DNA from: Aggregicoccus sp. 17bor-14 | GTDB lineage: Bacteria; Myxococcota; Myxococcia; Myxococcales; Myxococcaceae | DNA: 64,000 bases | Assembly (NCBI RefSeq): GCF_009659535.1 | Contig: NZ_VJZZ01000005.1 | Span: forward strand, 357,095 to 421,094 | Reading direction: 5' to 3' | Shown here: piece by piece, positions 34,768 to 44,986 of the stretch | How the letters are laid out: every line of letters begins with the position of its first letter | Numbering within the stretch: position 1 is the stretch's first letter | The notes under the pieces: generated by a model | The model's database searches: none | What the model was told of the DNA's origin: nothing | What the model saw: only the letters and a program-made list of their open reading frames with translations | Program-made: the position numbers and the translations under genes

Positions 34768-34806
34768 CGCCCCTCCTTCTCAACCTTCAGCCCGGAGCTC
34801 ACTCCC

Positions 34807-36267
34807 ATGCGCATCGCCATCATCTCCACGTACACCCACCCCACCCGGCTCCACGTGAAGGAGCCCTCCATCATGCAGTCCTCGGTACCCGAGCTCATCG
34901 CGGGGCTGCTCCCGGAGGACTGCGAGGTGGAGCTCTACAACGAGAAGGAGATGGACATCCCGCTCGACCGCGACTGGGACCTGGTCTTCTTCAGCTACCT
35001 GCACTCGTACTACGAGCACACCAAGGTGCTCTCCACGCTCCTGCGCCAGCGGGGCATCGTGACGGTGGCGGGCGGCCGGCACGCGAGCCACTTCCCGGAC
35101 GACGCCGCGCAGTACTTCGACGCGGTCATCACCGGCGAGCCGGAGAGCAACGTGCCCGCGCTCGTGCGCGACTTCCAGCAGGGCACGCTGCAGCGGCGCT
35201 ACGCGATTCCCTCCGGAGGCGTCGGCACCATCCGCCCGTACCGCTACGATCTCATCGACTTCAAGAACAACCGGGTGCGGCTGCCGGGCATCGAGGCCTC
35301 GCGCGGCTGCCCCTTCAGCTGCAACTTCTGCGTGCTCACCGGCCACGAGCGCTACCGCTACCGGCCCGTGGCGGACGTCATCCAGGAGATCCAGACGCGC
35401 ATGCACTGGAACCCCAACTACCTGGGGCTGATGGACGACGCCTTCGTGTTCCTGGACAACAACCTGGGCGGCTCGCCCAAGTACCTGCGCGCGCTGTGCG
35501 AGGCGCTCATCCCGCTGAAGAAGACCTGGGGCTGCGCGCTCACCTTCAACGTGCTCAAGGACGCGGAGCTGGTGAAGCTGATGGCGCGCGCGGGCTGCCG
35601 CTACATCTACACGGGCCTCGAGTCGCTCAACCCCGAGTCTATCGAGGCGATGAACAAGGGGCAGAACAAGCTCTCCGAGGTGGACGCGGTCATCCAGCGC
35701 GTCTTCTCCAGCGGCATCCTGCTGTCCTTCGGGCTCATCGTGGGCTCGGACGGGGACACCAACGCGTACCTGGAGAAGCTGCCCCAGTACCTCTCGGACC
35801 TGCGCTACTTCTCCATCACCTTCCTGGGCATCGTGTGCCCCTATCCCGAGACGCCCTTCTTCCGCGAGGTGGCCGCCGAGGGCCGCCTGCTGCCGGGCAC
35901 CGTGAGCCGCGACTACGACGGCTACACCCTGTGCCACCGGCCCAAGCAGCTGGACCCCTCCGAGGTGGTGGAGCACTTCACGCGCCTCTGCCATCAGCTC
36001 GGCAGCCTGCCCAACGTGGCGCGCCACTACTGGAGCAAGCTCACCATGAGCAGCATGCCGCGCTACAAGAGCACCATCCTCTTCTCCGGCCCCGAGGTCT
36101 TGAGCATCCGCAACCCGGTGAAGAACAAGGAGCGCCGCTACATCGCGGGGCAGGACGCGCTCGAGGCCTGGGACGTGGAGCAGATGAAGCGCCTGGGGCT
36201 GCAGCCGCAGCGCATCGTGGCGCCGCCGCCGCCGCGCACCCAGGTGCCCGTCCTGCGCTTCGCGTAG
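34807..36267 (+). CDS. Cobalamin-binding-type radical SAM protein
   Basis: A 486-residue protein. Residues about 1-140 have the Rossmann-like cobalamin-binding fold pattern of the B12-radical SAM class (DLVFFSYLHSYYEHTKVLSTLLRQRG, VTVAGGRHASHFPDDA, ITGEPE), without an obvious DxHxxG ligand. The radical SAM core starts near residue 160 with GIEASRGCPFSCNFC, giving the CxxxCxxC iron-sulfur motif, and continues with DDAFVF, YIYTGLESLNPESIEAMNKGQ and SFGLIVGSDGD. Relatives perform methyl transfers or ring rearrangements on unactivated carbons. It sits 39 bases after a fatty-acid desaturase gene, so a lipid or isoprenoid-like substrate is conceivable; this is inference. Confidence 0.88.
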   Translation: MRIAIISTYTHPTRLHVKEPSIMQSSVPELIAGLLPEDCEVELYNEKEMDIPLDRDWDLVFFSYLHSYYEHTKVLSTLLRQRGIVTVAGGRHASHFPDDAAQYFDAVITGEPESNVPALVRDFQQGTLQRRYAIPSGGVGTIRPYRYDLIDFKNNRVRLPGIEASRGCPFSCNFCVLTGHERYRYRPVADVIQEIQTRMHWNPNYLGLMDDAFVFLDNNLGGSPKYLRALCEALIPLKKTWGCALTFNVLKDAELVKLMARAGCRYIYTGLESLNPESIEAMNKGQNKLSEVDAVIQRVFSSGILLSFGLIVGSDGDTNAYLEKLPQYLSDLRYFSITFLGIVCPYPETPFFREVAAEGRLLPGTVSRDYDGYTLCHRPKQLDPSEVVEHFTRLCHQLGSLPNVARHYWSKLTMSSMPRYKSTILFSGPEVLSIRNPVKNKERRYIAGQDALEAWDVEQMKRLGLQPQRIVAPPPPRTQVPVLRFA

Positions 36268-36308
36268 AGCCCGTGCCCTTCGGCCCCGCCCGCGCTAGGG
36301 TCCGGCGC

Positions 36309-37091
36309 GTGACTTCCGCCCGCCGCCTCCTCGCAGGCCTCCTGCTCACCCTCGCCGCCTGTGGGCGCACCGCCGCGCCGGCCGCCCCGGGTCCCGCCCC
36401 CGTGGCGGGCTACCGCGTGGTGAACAGCTTCCCGCACGACCCGCAGGCCTTCACCGAGGGGCTCGTCTACCGCAACGGCCACCTCTACGAGAGCACGGGC
36501 CTCGAGGGCCGCAGCAGCGTGCGCGAGGTGACGCTGGAGACGGGCGTCATCGTGCGCCGCCACAACCTGGATCCGCAGTACTTCGGCGAGGGGCTCGCGC
36601 TGATGTCCGGCCGCCTCTTCCAGCTCACGTGGAAGACGCAGCAGGGCTTCCTCTACGACGCCGCGAGCCTGCAGCCCGCGGGCGGCTTCACCTACGCGGG
36701 CGAGGGCTGGGGCCTCACCGACGACGGCACCTCGCTCATCCAGAGCAACGGCACCGCCACGCTGCGCTTCCTGGACCCGGTCAGCTTCGCGGTGCAGCGC
36801 GAGCTGGTGGTGAAGGACGCGGGGCGCGAAGTGAAGGACCTCAACGAGCTCGAGTACATCAAGGGCGAGCTCTGGGCGAACGTGTGGCTCACCGAGCGCA
36901 TCGCGCGCATCGACCCGGCGAGCGGCCAGGTGAAGGGCTGGGTGGACCTCAAGGGCCTGCCCCTCGTCGAGCACCGCACGGGCAACGAGGACGTGCACAA
37001 CGGCATCGCCTACGACGCCGCCGCGGACCGCATCCTCGTCACCGGCAAGTACTGGGCGCGCATCTACGAGATCCAGGTCGTGCCGCGCTAG
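36309..37091 (+). CDS. Glutaminyl-peptide cyclotransferase, plant-type, predicted lipoprotein
   Basis: A 260-residue precursor with GTG start at 36309. The signal LLAGLLLTLAACGR carries a lipobox (LAAC). The mature part follows the five-bladed-propeller glutaminyl cyclase family (papaya type): FPHDPQAFTEGLVYRNGHLYESTG, GEGLALMSGRLFQLTWK, GEGWGLTDDG, LNELEYIKGELWANVW, NGIAYD, LVTGKYW. It forms pyroglutamate from N-terminal glutamine in the periplasm or outer membrane. Its stop codon shares CTAG with the convergent DUF2378 gene. It is on the same strand as the radical SAM gene but a functional link is not evident. Confidence 0.9.
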   Translation: MTSARRLLAGLLLTLAACGRTAAPAAPGPAPVAGYRVVNSFPHDPQAFTEGLVYRNGHLYESTGLEGRSSVREVTLETGVIVRRHNLDPQYFGEGLALMSGRLFQLTWKTQQGFLYDAASLQPAGGFTYAGEGWGLTDDGTSLIQSNGTATLRFLDPVSFAVQRELVVKDAGREVKDLNELEYIKGELWANVWLTERIARIDPASGQVKGWVDLKGLPLVEHRTGNEDVHNGIAYDAAADRILVTGKYWARIYEIQVVPR

Positions 37092-37633
37092 CGCCAGCGC
37101 ACGTCGAACACGGCCCAGTCGTCCTCGCGCCGCGCGAGCGTGACGCGGGCCTCCTGCGCGCCGCTCGCCTCGAGCGCCGCCTCGAGCAGGCCGCGGTAGA
37201 AGTCGTGGAAGTGCACGCGCGAGAGCCGCAGCTGGCTGTGGCCGGGCTCCAGGTGCGCGAGCTCCGCGCGGGTGTAGTTGTTCGCGGTGCGGAAGTTCTG
37301 GGTCATCCGCTCCAGCGCGCGCCGCGGCCCCACCACGCGGATGAAGCCGAGCAGCGCGCGGCCCATCAGCGTGTCCCCGTAGCCGGAGATGTAGCCGCGG
37401 CCCACGCGGTACATGCCCTCGGGCTCGGGGGCGCCGGGGGCCACCGCCTCGGCCGCCACCTTCAGCATGGTGACGAAGTCCGCGAAGGGATAGGCGGGCA
37501 AGAGCGGCCGGGAGAGGTCCAGGCTCGCGCGCTGCTTCAGCCGCTCGCGGCAGGAGGTGTCGAGCGCCGGGCCCAGGCTGCGTACCAGGCCTTCGATGGT
37601 CTGCTGGAAGACCAGGGGTTCGTCTTGGAGCAT
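37088..37633 (-). CDS. DUF2378 (TIGR02265) family protein, third copy in the window
   Basis: A 181-residue member of the family seen at 13108-14346: VFQQTIEGLVRSLGP, ASLDLSRPLLPAYPFADF, GRGYISGYGDTLMGRALLGFIRVVGPRRALERMTQNFRT and a C-terminal VFDVRWR. It is clearly more diverged than the tandem pair. Soluble; no function known. Convergent with the glutaminyl cyclase gene (shared CTAG) and divergent from the oxidoreductase gene at 37734. Confidence 0.85.
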   Translation of the reverse strand: MLQDEPLVFQQTIEGLVRSLGPALDTSCRERLKQRASLDLSRPLLPAYPFADFVTMLKVAAEAVAPGAPEPEGMYRVGRGYISGYGDTLMGRALLGFIRVVGPRRALERMTQNFRTANNYTRAELAHLEPGHSQLRLSRVHFHDFYRGLLEAALEASGAQEARVTLARREDDWAVFDVRWR

Positions 37634-37733
37634 GAGGCGGCGCAGTGTAGCCGCGTGCCGAGGGGCCCCGCGCCGTGGGCGCGGGTGCGAGCGTTCTCGA
37701 CACCCCGGGGGGTGTGGGCTTTGCTCCCGCGCC

Positions 37734-38726
37734 ATGAAGACCGTCCAGTTCTCCCGGCTCGGTGAGCCCGCAGACGTGCTCGAAGTGCAGGAGGTCCCCA
37801 CGCCCGCGCCTGGGCCCGGCCAGGTGCGCGTGCGGCTCACGGCGAGGGCCATCCACCCCTCGGACCTGATGAACGTGCGCGGCCTCTACGGCCGCCCGCC
37901 GCCCCTGCCCTTCTGCCCGGGCAACGACGCGGCCGGCACGGTGGACGCGGTGGGCCCGGAGGTGAAGGGCTTCAAGGTGGGCGACCGCGTGATGCTGCTG
38001 CTCGGGGCCACGGGGGGCCGGGGCACGTGGATGGAGCAGGTGGTGGTGCCCGCGCAGATGCTGGTGCCCACGCCGGCGGCGCTGAGCGACGCGCAGGCGG
38101 GCGCGCTGTGGGTGAACTACCTGAGCATCTGGGTGATGGCGGTGGAGCTCCTGCAGGTGCCGCAGGGCGGGCTGCTGCTGCAGACGGCGGCGGGCTCGCA
38201 GCTGGGCCGCGCGATGATGGAGCTCGCGCGGCTGCGCGGCTTCGGGCTGGTGAACGTGGTGCGCCGCCGCGAGCAGGCGGAGGAGCTGAAGGCCCTCGGC
38301 GCCGAGAACGTGGTGTGCACGGCGGACGAGCGCTTGCCCGAGCGCGTACGGGCGCTCACCGGCGGCAAGGGCGTGCACTGGGCCATCGACGCGGTGGGCG
38401 GTACGACGGGCGCGCAGGTGGTGGAGTCGCTCGCGGTGGGTGGGCGCTGCCTGCTCTTCGGCGCGCTGGACGGGCGCGCGATTTCGCTCGAGCCCGGGCC
38501 GGTGCTCTTCAAGGAGCTGGTCATCCAGGGCTTCTGGCTCACGCGCTGGCTGCAGGCGACCCCGCCCGAGCGCGTGCGCCCGGTGCTGGAGACGATCATC
38601 GGCCACGCGGTGCGCGGGGACTTCAAGCCGGCCATCGACCAGAGCTTCCCGCTCGCGCAGGTGAAGGAAGCCGTGGTGCGCGCCGAGACCCCGGGACGCA
38701 CGGGCTCGGTGGTGCTGGTGCCCTGA
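37734..38726 (+). CDS. Zinc-independent medium-chain dehydrogenase (quinone/enoyl reductase-like)
   Basis: A 330-residue MDR-superfamily protein. An N-terminal GroES-like domain (PGQVRVRLTARAIHPSDLMNVRG, FCPGNDAAGTVDAVG) is followed by an NADPH-binding Rossmann domain (LLLQTAAGSQLGRAMMELAR, then VVRRREQ). The catalytic and structural zinc cysteines of alcohol dehydrogenases are missing, and the layout matches 2-enoyl thioester reductase (MECR/Etr1) and quinone oxidoreductases. Substrate open: enoyl thioesters or quinones. A single ATG fits the family start. Confidence 0.87.
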   Translation: MKTVQFSRLGEPADVLEVQEVPTPAPGPGQVRVRLTARAIHPSDLMNVRGLYGRPPPLPFCPGNDAAGTVDAVGPEVKGFKVGDRVMLLLGATGGRGTWMEQVVVPAQMLVPTPAALSDAQAGALWVNYLSIWVMAVELLQVPQGGLLLQTAAGSQLGRAMMELARLRGFGLVNVVRRREQAEELKALGAENVVCTADERLPERVRALTGGKGVHWAIDAVGGTTGAQVVESLAVGGRCLLFGALDGRAISLEPGPVLFKELVIQGFWLTRWLQATPPERVRPVLETIIGHAVRGDFKPAIDQSFPLAQVKEAVVRAETPGRTGSVVLVP

Positions 38727-38749
38727 GCGCGAGCGCCGCACGCAGGTGC

Positions 38750-41700
38750 TCAGGGTTCGAGCACCGTACCTGCAGTGGGAAAGGGCACGGAGAGCGTCTG
38801 CTCCGCGCCCTCGCGCAGCGTCACCGGGTAGAGCTGCGCGCGCAGCCCCGAAGCGCTCTCCTCCGTTACGATGAGCGTGTAGGCACCAGGCTCGAGCCCT
38901 CGGTAGACGTACGTGTCGGGGCCATTGGTGATGTACGTCAGCCCATCCTCGCCGGTGAAGACGAGGTTCGGGTCCTCCGGCAGCGCGAGCCGGCGCAGGC
39001 GCTCCATCGCCGCCTGCTCGCGCGGGAGCGCCACGCCGCCCCTGAACAGGGCGAGCTGGACGAACTCGTTGCCCCCGGGCAGGCGCACCCGCAGCGAGGC
39101 CTTTCCCTGCCGTGGACGGAGCTCCACCTGGACCGACCCGGCGGAGGGGAGCCGGAGCTCCACGGGGGCATACGCGGGTGGCGGAGGCGCCGAGGAAGAC
39201 GGCGCATCGGGTGGCTCTGCCCTCACGGTGCAGGTACCGCGAGGCGCGGCCTGGAGCGCATAGCGTCCCTGCGAATCCGTCTTCGTCCTTCCCCACTGGC
39301 CCTGCTCGCAGGCGAGCTCGACCCATGCGTCGGAGACGGGACGGCCCGCTTGGTCGAGCACGCGCCCCTGGACGGTGACGTTCTCCTCCAGCCGCAGCCG
39401 CAGCGGCTGCGAGGCGTCACGCACCAGGAGCCGTGCGGCACCGCGCGCCCCCGCATCCGCACGGAGCAGCCGCAGGTGCTCCGGTACGTTCTCGAAGTGG
39501 AACTGCCCTAGCGCATTCGTGCGGGTCTCCGTACTCGTCCCGAACTCCTGGCCGTCCTCCTTCTCGTCGAGCAGCCCGACCGTCGCTCCAGCAACGGGGG
39601 TATGCCCATCTGAGGCCACGACCACCCCCTGAAGCGCAGCGCCTCCGCCGAGGGTCACCTCCCCGAGGTCCGCGTCGCGCTCCACGCGCACCTCGATGCG
39701 CCGCTCGACCTCGGCGAAGCCGGGAGCGCCGATGCGCAGCTTCATGATGCCGTCGACGTAGATGGGGTGCCTCAGCGCTCCGTCAGGGCCACCCTGCGCG
39801 TGGCCGTCGACGGACACGCGGGGTACGGGGACGCCCTGCGCATCCACGACCCGCGCGAGGACGTAGTGCTGTCGCGCAAGCACCAGCTCGAGCGCCCCTT
39901 CATCTCGGCCCACCTCCAGCGGGTCCATCGGTCGATACCCCTCCGCCGAGGCGAAGACCTCGAAGCGCCCTGGAGGAAGCGGCGCGGAGGCGAAGTGGCC
40001 ACTCGCGTCCGTCAAGGTCGTGCCGCTCGTCACCCGGGTGGTGCCGTCCGCTGCGCGCTCCGCACCGGACGCGGAGCCCACCCAGACCTCTGCACCCGCG
40101 ATGCCCACCCCTTCTGCATCGACCACCCGGCCCCGGAGGCGGTCCGCCCCCTCCGTCCCGGCAAACCGCAGGAGGACGCGACCGCTGACTCCCTCCTGCA
40201 CGTGGACCTGGGCACGGACCTCGAGCCGCAGTCCTTCCACCTCGCGCTGCACGGTGACTTCGTAGGCATCTGCAGGCAGCCCATCGAAGTGCACGCTCCC
40301 CGCTGCATCACTCATCTGTCGCACCCCGGCGCCGAGCACGAGCTCGACGTGCCGCTCGAGGCCAGGCCCGCCCAGGAGGACCGGCAGGCCGGCGAGTGGC
40401 TTCCCATGCGCATCCTCTACGCGCGCGGTGAGTGAGCCGAGCGTTTGCAGCTTCACGACCAGGGCCTCGGCGGGAGCGTGCGCCTGGACGCGCGCGAACA
40501 GCAGCGAGCCCTTCTTCGCCTCGAGGACGACGTCGCCCGCCCCTACCCCGGCCAACGAGAAGCGGCCCTTCGCATCCGTTCGGGCGCTGGGCGGGGGCCA
40601 CTGCGTGGGAGCGGCGGAGGCGACAATCTCCACGCCGGGCACCGGCTCTCCCTGTGGGTCCACCACCTGACCGCGAACTGCGACCTGCGTCCCCATCGTG
40701 CACGTCGCCTCCTTCGTCTCTGCCTCCTGAAGCGAGAGTGCCTTGATCGCGCACGAGACCCGCCCGGGGGCGCGCGCGAGGACGTCGTAGACGTCGGGCT
40801 CGAGCCACTGCTGGAAGCGGCCCTGTGCGTCCGCGGTGAAGGGCGGCAGGCCCCCTTGGCGGCTCGTCTCGAGCCCGACCTCGGCGTAGGGCACTGCCTC
40901 TCCTGCGGCGTCCACCACGCGGCCCACCAGGTGGCCCAGGGTCTCGAGCTCGAAGTCCACGGGCTCGCTCCCGAGCCGACCGCCCACCTCGACGTGCTCT
41001 CGCAGGAAGTCTCTCCCTACATGCGCCTCGAGCCGGTGGACGCCGGCGCGCAAGCCCTCCAGCGCGAACAACCCTTCGTCATTCGTGCGGGCTGCGGGGC
41101 GTCCGTCGAGCGCGATCTCGGCGCCTGCCACCGGCACGCCTGCGCGGTGCAGGTGGCCGATGAAGGAGCGCGGACGATAGAGCGTCAGCAGCGGGCCGCG
41201 GGTGCTCGGCAGCTCCAGGGACAGGTGCTCGGGGAGAAAGCCCCTCTGGAGCGCGACGAGGGCGTACTCCCCCGCAGGCAACCCCTGCAGCGACACCGCG
41301 CCGCGGGAGTCCGCGCGGCGCACGAAGAAGCGGCCGGAAGGAATGGCCACCAGCGTCGCCGTCACACCGCCGAGGGGCTGCGCCGCATCGTCCTGGACCT
41401 GCAGTGGCCTGGCGATGGAGCGCTCGAGCGAGACCGCCAGGGCCTGTTCAGCGGGAACGGTGAACAGTGCCACGCCCGCGCCACCCACGGGGTCCTCCGC
41501 CCAGAGCGAGTAGCTCCCGCGCGGCAGCCCCTTGAGCTGGAACGCACCCTGCGCATCGGTGCGCGTCTGCGCTACCTCGCGCGCCTGGCCCCGCCGCTTC
41601 TGCACGCGCTCGATGCGCAGGCGGGCCTCGTCCTCGCACGAGAAGCTGCGCTTCGTCACAGGGTCGATGGCGCCGCAGCTCTGCCAGGGCACCCAGCCGG

Positions 41701-41848
41701 GCGCATCCGGAGGCAGCTGGAACACGCGCACGGTGGCGCCGGCCACGGGCCTTCCCGCGGCATCGCTCACCATGCCCACCACGGTGCGGGTGCGCGCGGC
41801 GGCTGGCAGGGCGAGGAGTGCGAGCAGCAAGCAGGCGGGCAGGCGCAT
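38750..41848 (-). CDS. Secreted protein of tandem carboxypeptidase-regulatory-like domains
   Basis: A 1032-residue precursor. After a signal peptide (LPACLLLALLALPAAART) there are about ten or more beta-sandwich repeats of the CarboxypepD_reg/SpaA-like type. Each has a G-x-V-x-D-x-x-G-x-P-V-x-G-A-x-V core followed by a T-D-x-x-G-x-F-x-L-x-G-L-x-x-G-x-Y block, for example VVGMVSDAAGRPVAGATVRV, RVVDAAGEAVPYAEVGLET, RGRVVDAEGVGIAGAEVWVG and GRVLDQAGRPVSDAWVELA. No catalytic domain is visible. Such stalk-like proteins are usually surface adhesion or scaffold elements. No sorting tail or membrane anchor was seen, so location beyond the inner membrane is uncertain. Confidence 0.85.
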   Translation of the reverse strand: MRLPACLLLALLALPAAARTRTVVGMVSDAAGRPVAGATVRVFQLPPDAPGWVPWQSCGAIDPVTKRSFSCEDEARLRIERVQKRRGQAREVAQTRTDAQGAFQLKGLPRGSYSLWAEDPVGGAGVALFTVPAEQALAVSLERSIARPLQVQDDAAQPLGGVTATLVAIPSGRFFVRRADSRGAVSLQGLPAGEYALVALQRGFLPEHLSLELPSTRGPLLTLYRPRSFIGHLHRAGVPVAGAEIALDGRPAARTNDEGLFALEGLRAGVHRLEAHVGRDFLREHVEVGGRLGSEPVDFELETLGHLVGRVVDAAGEAVPYAEVGLETSRQGGLPPFTADAQGRFQQWLEPDVYDVLARAPGRVSCAIKALSLQEAETKEATCTMGTQVAVRGQVVDPQGEPVPGVEIVASAAPTQWPPPSARTDAKGRFSLAGVGAGDVVLEAKKGSLLFARVQAHAPAEALVVKLQTLGSLTARVEDAHGKPLAGLPVLLGGPGLERHVELVLGAGVRQMSDAAGSVHFDGLPADAYEVTVQREVEGLRLEVRAQVHVQEGVSGRVLLRFAGTEGADRLRGRVVDAEGVGIAGAEVWVGSASGAERAADGTTRVTSGTTLTDASGHFASAPLPPGRFEVFASAEGYRPMDPLEVGRDEGALELVLARQHYVLARVVDAQGVPVPRVSVDGHAQGGPDGALRHPIYVDGIMKLRIGAPGFAEVERRIEVRVERDADLGEVTLGGGAALQGVVVASDGHTPVAGATVGLLDEKEDGQEFGTSTETRTNALGQFHFENVPEHLRLLRADAGARGAARLLVRDASQPLRLRLEENVTVQGRVLDQAGRPVSDAWVELACEQGQWGRTKTDSQGRYALQAAPRGTCTVRAEPPDAPSSSAPPPPAYAPVELRLPSAGSVQVELRPRQGKASLRVRLPGGNEFVQLALFRGGVALPREQAAMERLRRLALPEDPNLVFTGEDGLTYITNGPDTYVYRGLEPGAYTLIVTEESASGLRAQLYPVTLREGAEQTLSVPFPTAGTVLEP

Positions 41849-41954
41849 CGAGGGCTCCCGGAAGGAGGATGCCCTCGAGTGTGCACAACGACGGGCCGCG
41901 CTCCCGCACGCGCCCCACACCTCTTCTTCACGATTTCGGCACGACGCCCGCGCC

Positions 41955-43592
<1,638 letters not shown>

Positions 43593-43765
43593 CGCGGGCT
43601 GCCTCCACCCGCGGCAAGGGGGGACGGGGCCGCGGGCAGGAGGCATTGTGCGCCAGGTGCCGTGCGGGGGGTTAGTACCGGAGCCGGGACCCGCAGCGCG
43701 CTCCCCCGCTGGGCCGCCAGGCGCTAGAACGGGGCCCTCACGCTGCGTCCGCTGGAGGGAGCCCC

Positions 43766-44551
43766 ATGTCGCGCCTCGTCGGGAAGGTCGCCATCGTCAC
43801 CGGAGCCAGCTCGGGGCTGGGCCGCGCCATCGCGCTTCGCTACGCGCTCGAGGGTGCCTCGCTCGTGCTGGGGGACATCGACGAGGACGGCGGCCGCGAG
43901 ACGCTCGCGCTCCTGCCCGAGCCCGCGCGGGCGCGCTCGCGCTTCCGCCGCCTGGACGTGACGCGCGAGGAGGACTGCGAGGCAGCGGTCGCCGAGGCGG
44001 TGAGCGTGTACGGCCGGCTGGACATCCTGGTGGCCAACGCGGGCATCGGCGCGCCGGGCTTCATCGCCACGCTGCGCAAGGAGGACTTCGAGCGCGTGGT
44101 CGCGGTGAACCTCACCGGCGTGTTCCTCTGCGCGAAGCACGCATTCCGCGCGATGCAGAAGAACGGCGGCGGCAGCATCCTCACCATGGCGAGCGTGGCG
44201 GGGCTGCAGGGCACGATGATGCTGGGCGGCTACGGCCCCTCGAAGGCGGGCACCATCCAGCTCACGCAGACGCTGGCGCTCGAGGGCGCGCGCTTCAACA
44301 TCCGCGCGAATGCGATTGCGCCGGTGTGGACGCAGACGCCCATGGTGGACGCCTTCGTGAAGGGCCTGCGCGCGGGCGAGGAGCAGGGCAAGGCGCGGCT
44401 CACCGCGGACATCCCGCTCGGTCGGCTCGGGCGCCCCGAGGACGTGGCGGCGGCCGCGGTGTTCCTCGCCTCCGACGAGGCCAGCTTCATCACCGGCGTG
44501 GTGCTGCCGCTGGACGGCGGGCACCTCGCGGGGCGCATCCCGCAGGGCTGA
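43766..44551 (+). CDS. Short-chain dehydrogenase/reductase (classical SDR)
   Basis: A 261-residue SDR. Cofactor motif [14 protein letters not shown] (TGxxxGxG), NAGI in [10 protein letters not shown], catalytic Ser in [12 protein letters not shown] and YxxxK in GYGPSKAG. An Asp after beta-2 (LGDIDEDGG) favours NAD(H). The C-terminal DGGH matches FabG-like enzymes. It converges with the small lipoprotein gene seven bases away. Substrate unknown. Confidence 0.9.
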   Translation: MSRLVGKVAIVTGASSGLGRAIALRYALEGASLVLGDIDEDGGRETLALLPEPARARSRFRRLDVTREEDCEAAVAEAVSVYGRLDILVANAGIGAPGFIATLRKEDFERVVAVNLTGVFLCAKHAFRAMQKNGGGSILTMASVAGLQGTMMLGGYGPSKAGTIQLTQTLALEGARFNIRANAIAPVWTQTPMVDAFVKGLRAGEEQGKARLTADIPLGRLGRPEDVAAAAVFLASDEASFITGVVLPLDGGHLAGRIPQG

Positions 44552-44558
44552 GCCTTCG

Positions 44559-44927
44559 CTAGTCCGCCTGCCCCCACGAGGCCGCGGTGCAGCGCCCAGT
44601 GGCGTCGAAGTCGAGCGCGAGCGTGCGGTGCTCCCCCGCGCGCTCGTGGAAGAAGGCGTAGGCCCAGTGCGTGCCCTGGTCGCTCTCCGGTGCGCCGAGA
44701 CTCGCGGCGATGTCCGCCTTGGCGAGCCCCACCAGCAGCTCGATGCGCGCGTTGCTCGACACGTTCACCGCGAGCCCACTCGCGCCGAACGCGCGGATGA
44801 GCGCGCGCTCGCGGCGCATCGTATTCAAGGTCGTCGCCGCTGCGTTCCCCGGCGGCGCAGGCTTCGGCGCGGAGGCGCAGCCGGCGGACAGGGCGCAGAG
44901 GACGGCGAGCAGGAGGACGGGGCGCAT
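44559..44927 (-). CDS. Small lipoprotein with a BamE/SmpA-like pattern
   Basis: A 122-residue precursor with lipobox LSAGC. The mature part includes IELLVGLAKADIAASLGAP, then WAYAFF, then LALDFDATGRCTAASW, which fits the SmpA/OmlA (BamE) fold: a short helix with G-x-x-x-x-x-(I/V)-x-x-x-L-G-x-P, then three strands. The match is by pattern only and the protein could be an unrelated lipoprotein. If it is BamE-like it would sit at the inner face of the outer membrane. Confidence 0.6.
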   Translation of the reverse strand: MRPVLLLAVLCALSAGCASAPKPAPPGNAAATTLNTMRRERALIRAFGASGLAVNVSSNARIELLVGLAKADIAASLGAPESDQGTHWAYAFFHERAGEHRTLALDFDATGRCTAASWGQAD

Positions 44928-44986
44928 GGGCAGGAGACGAACGCTGCCACGGACCACGCCCCGCCTCCAAATCCGCCCCGGGTGCC

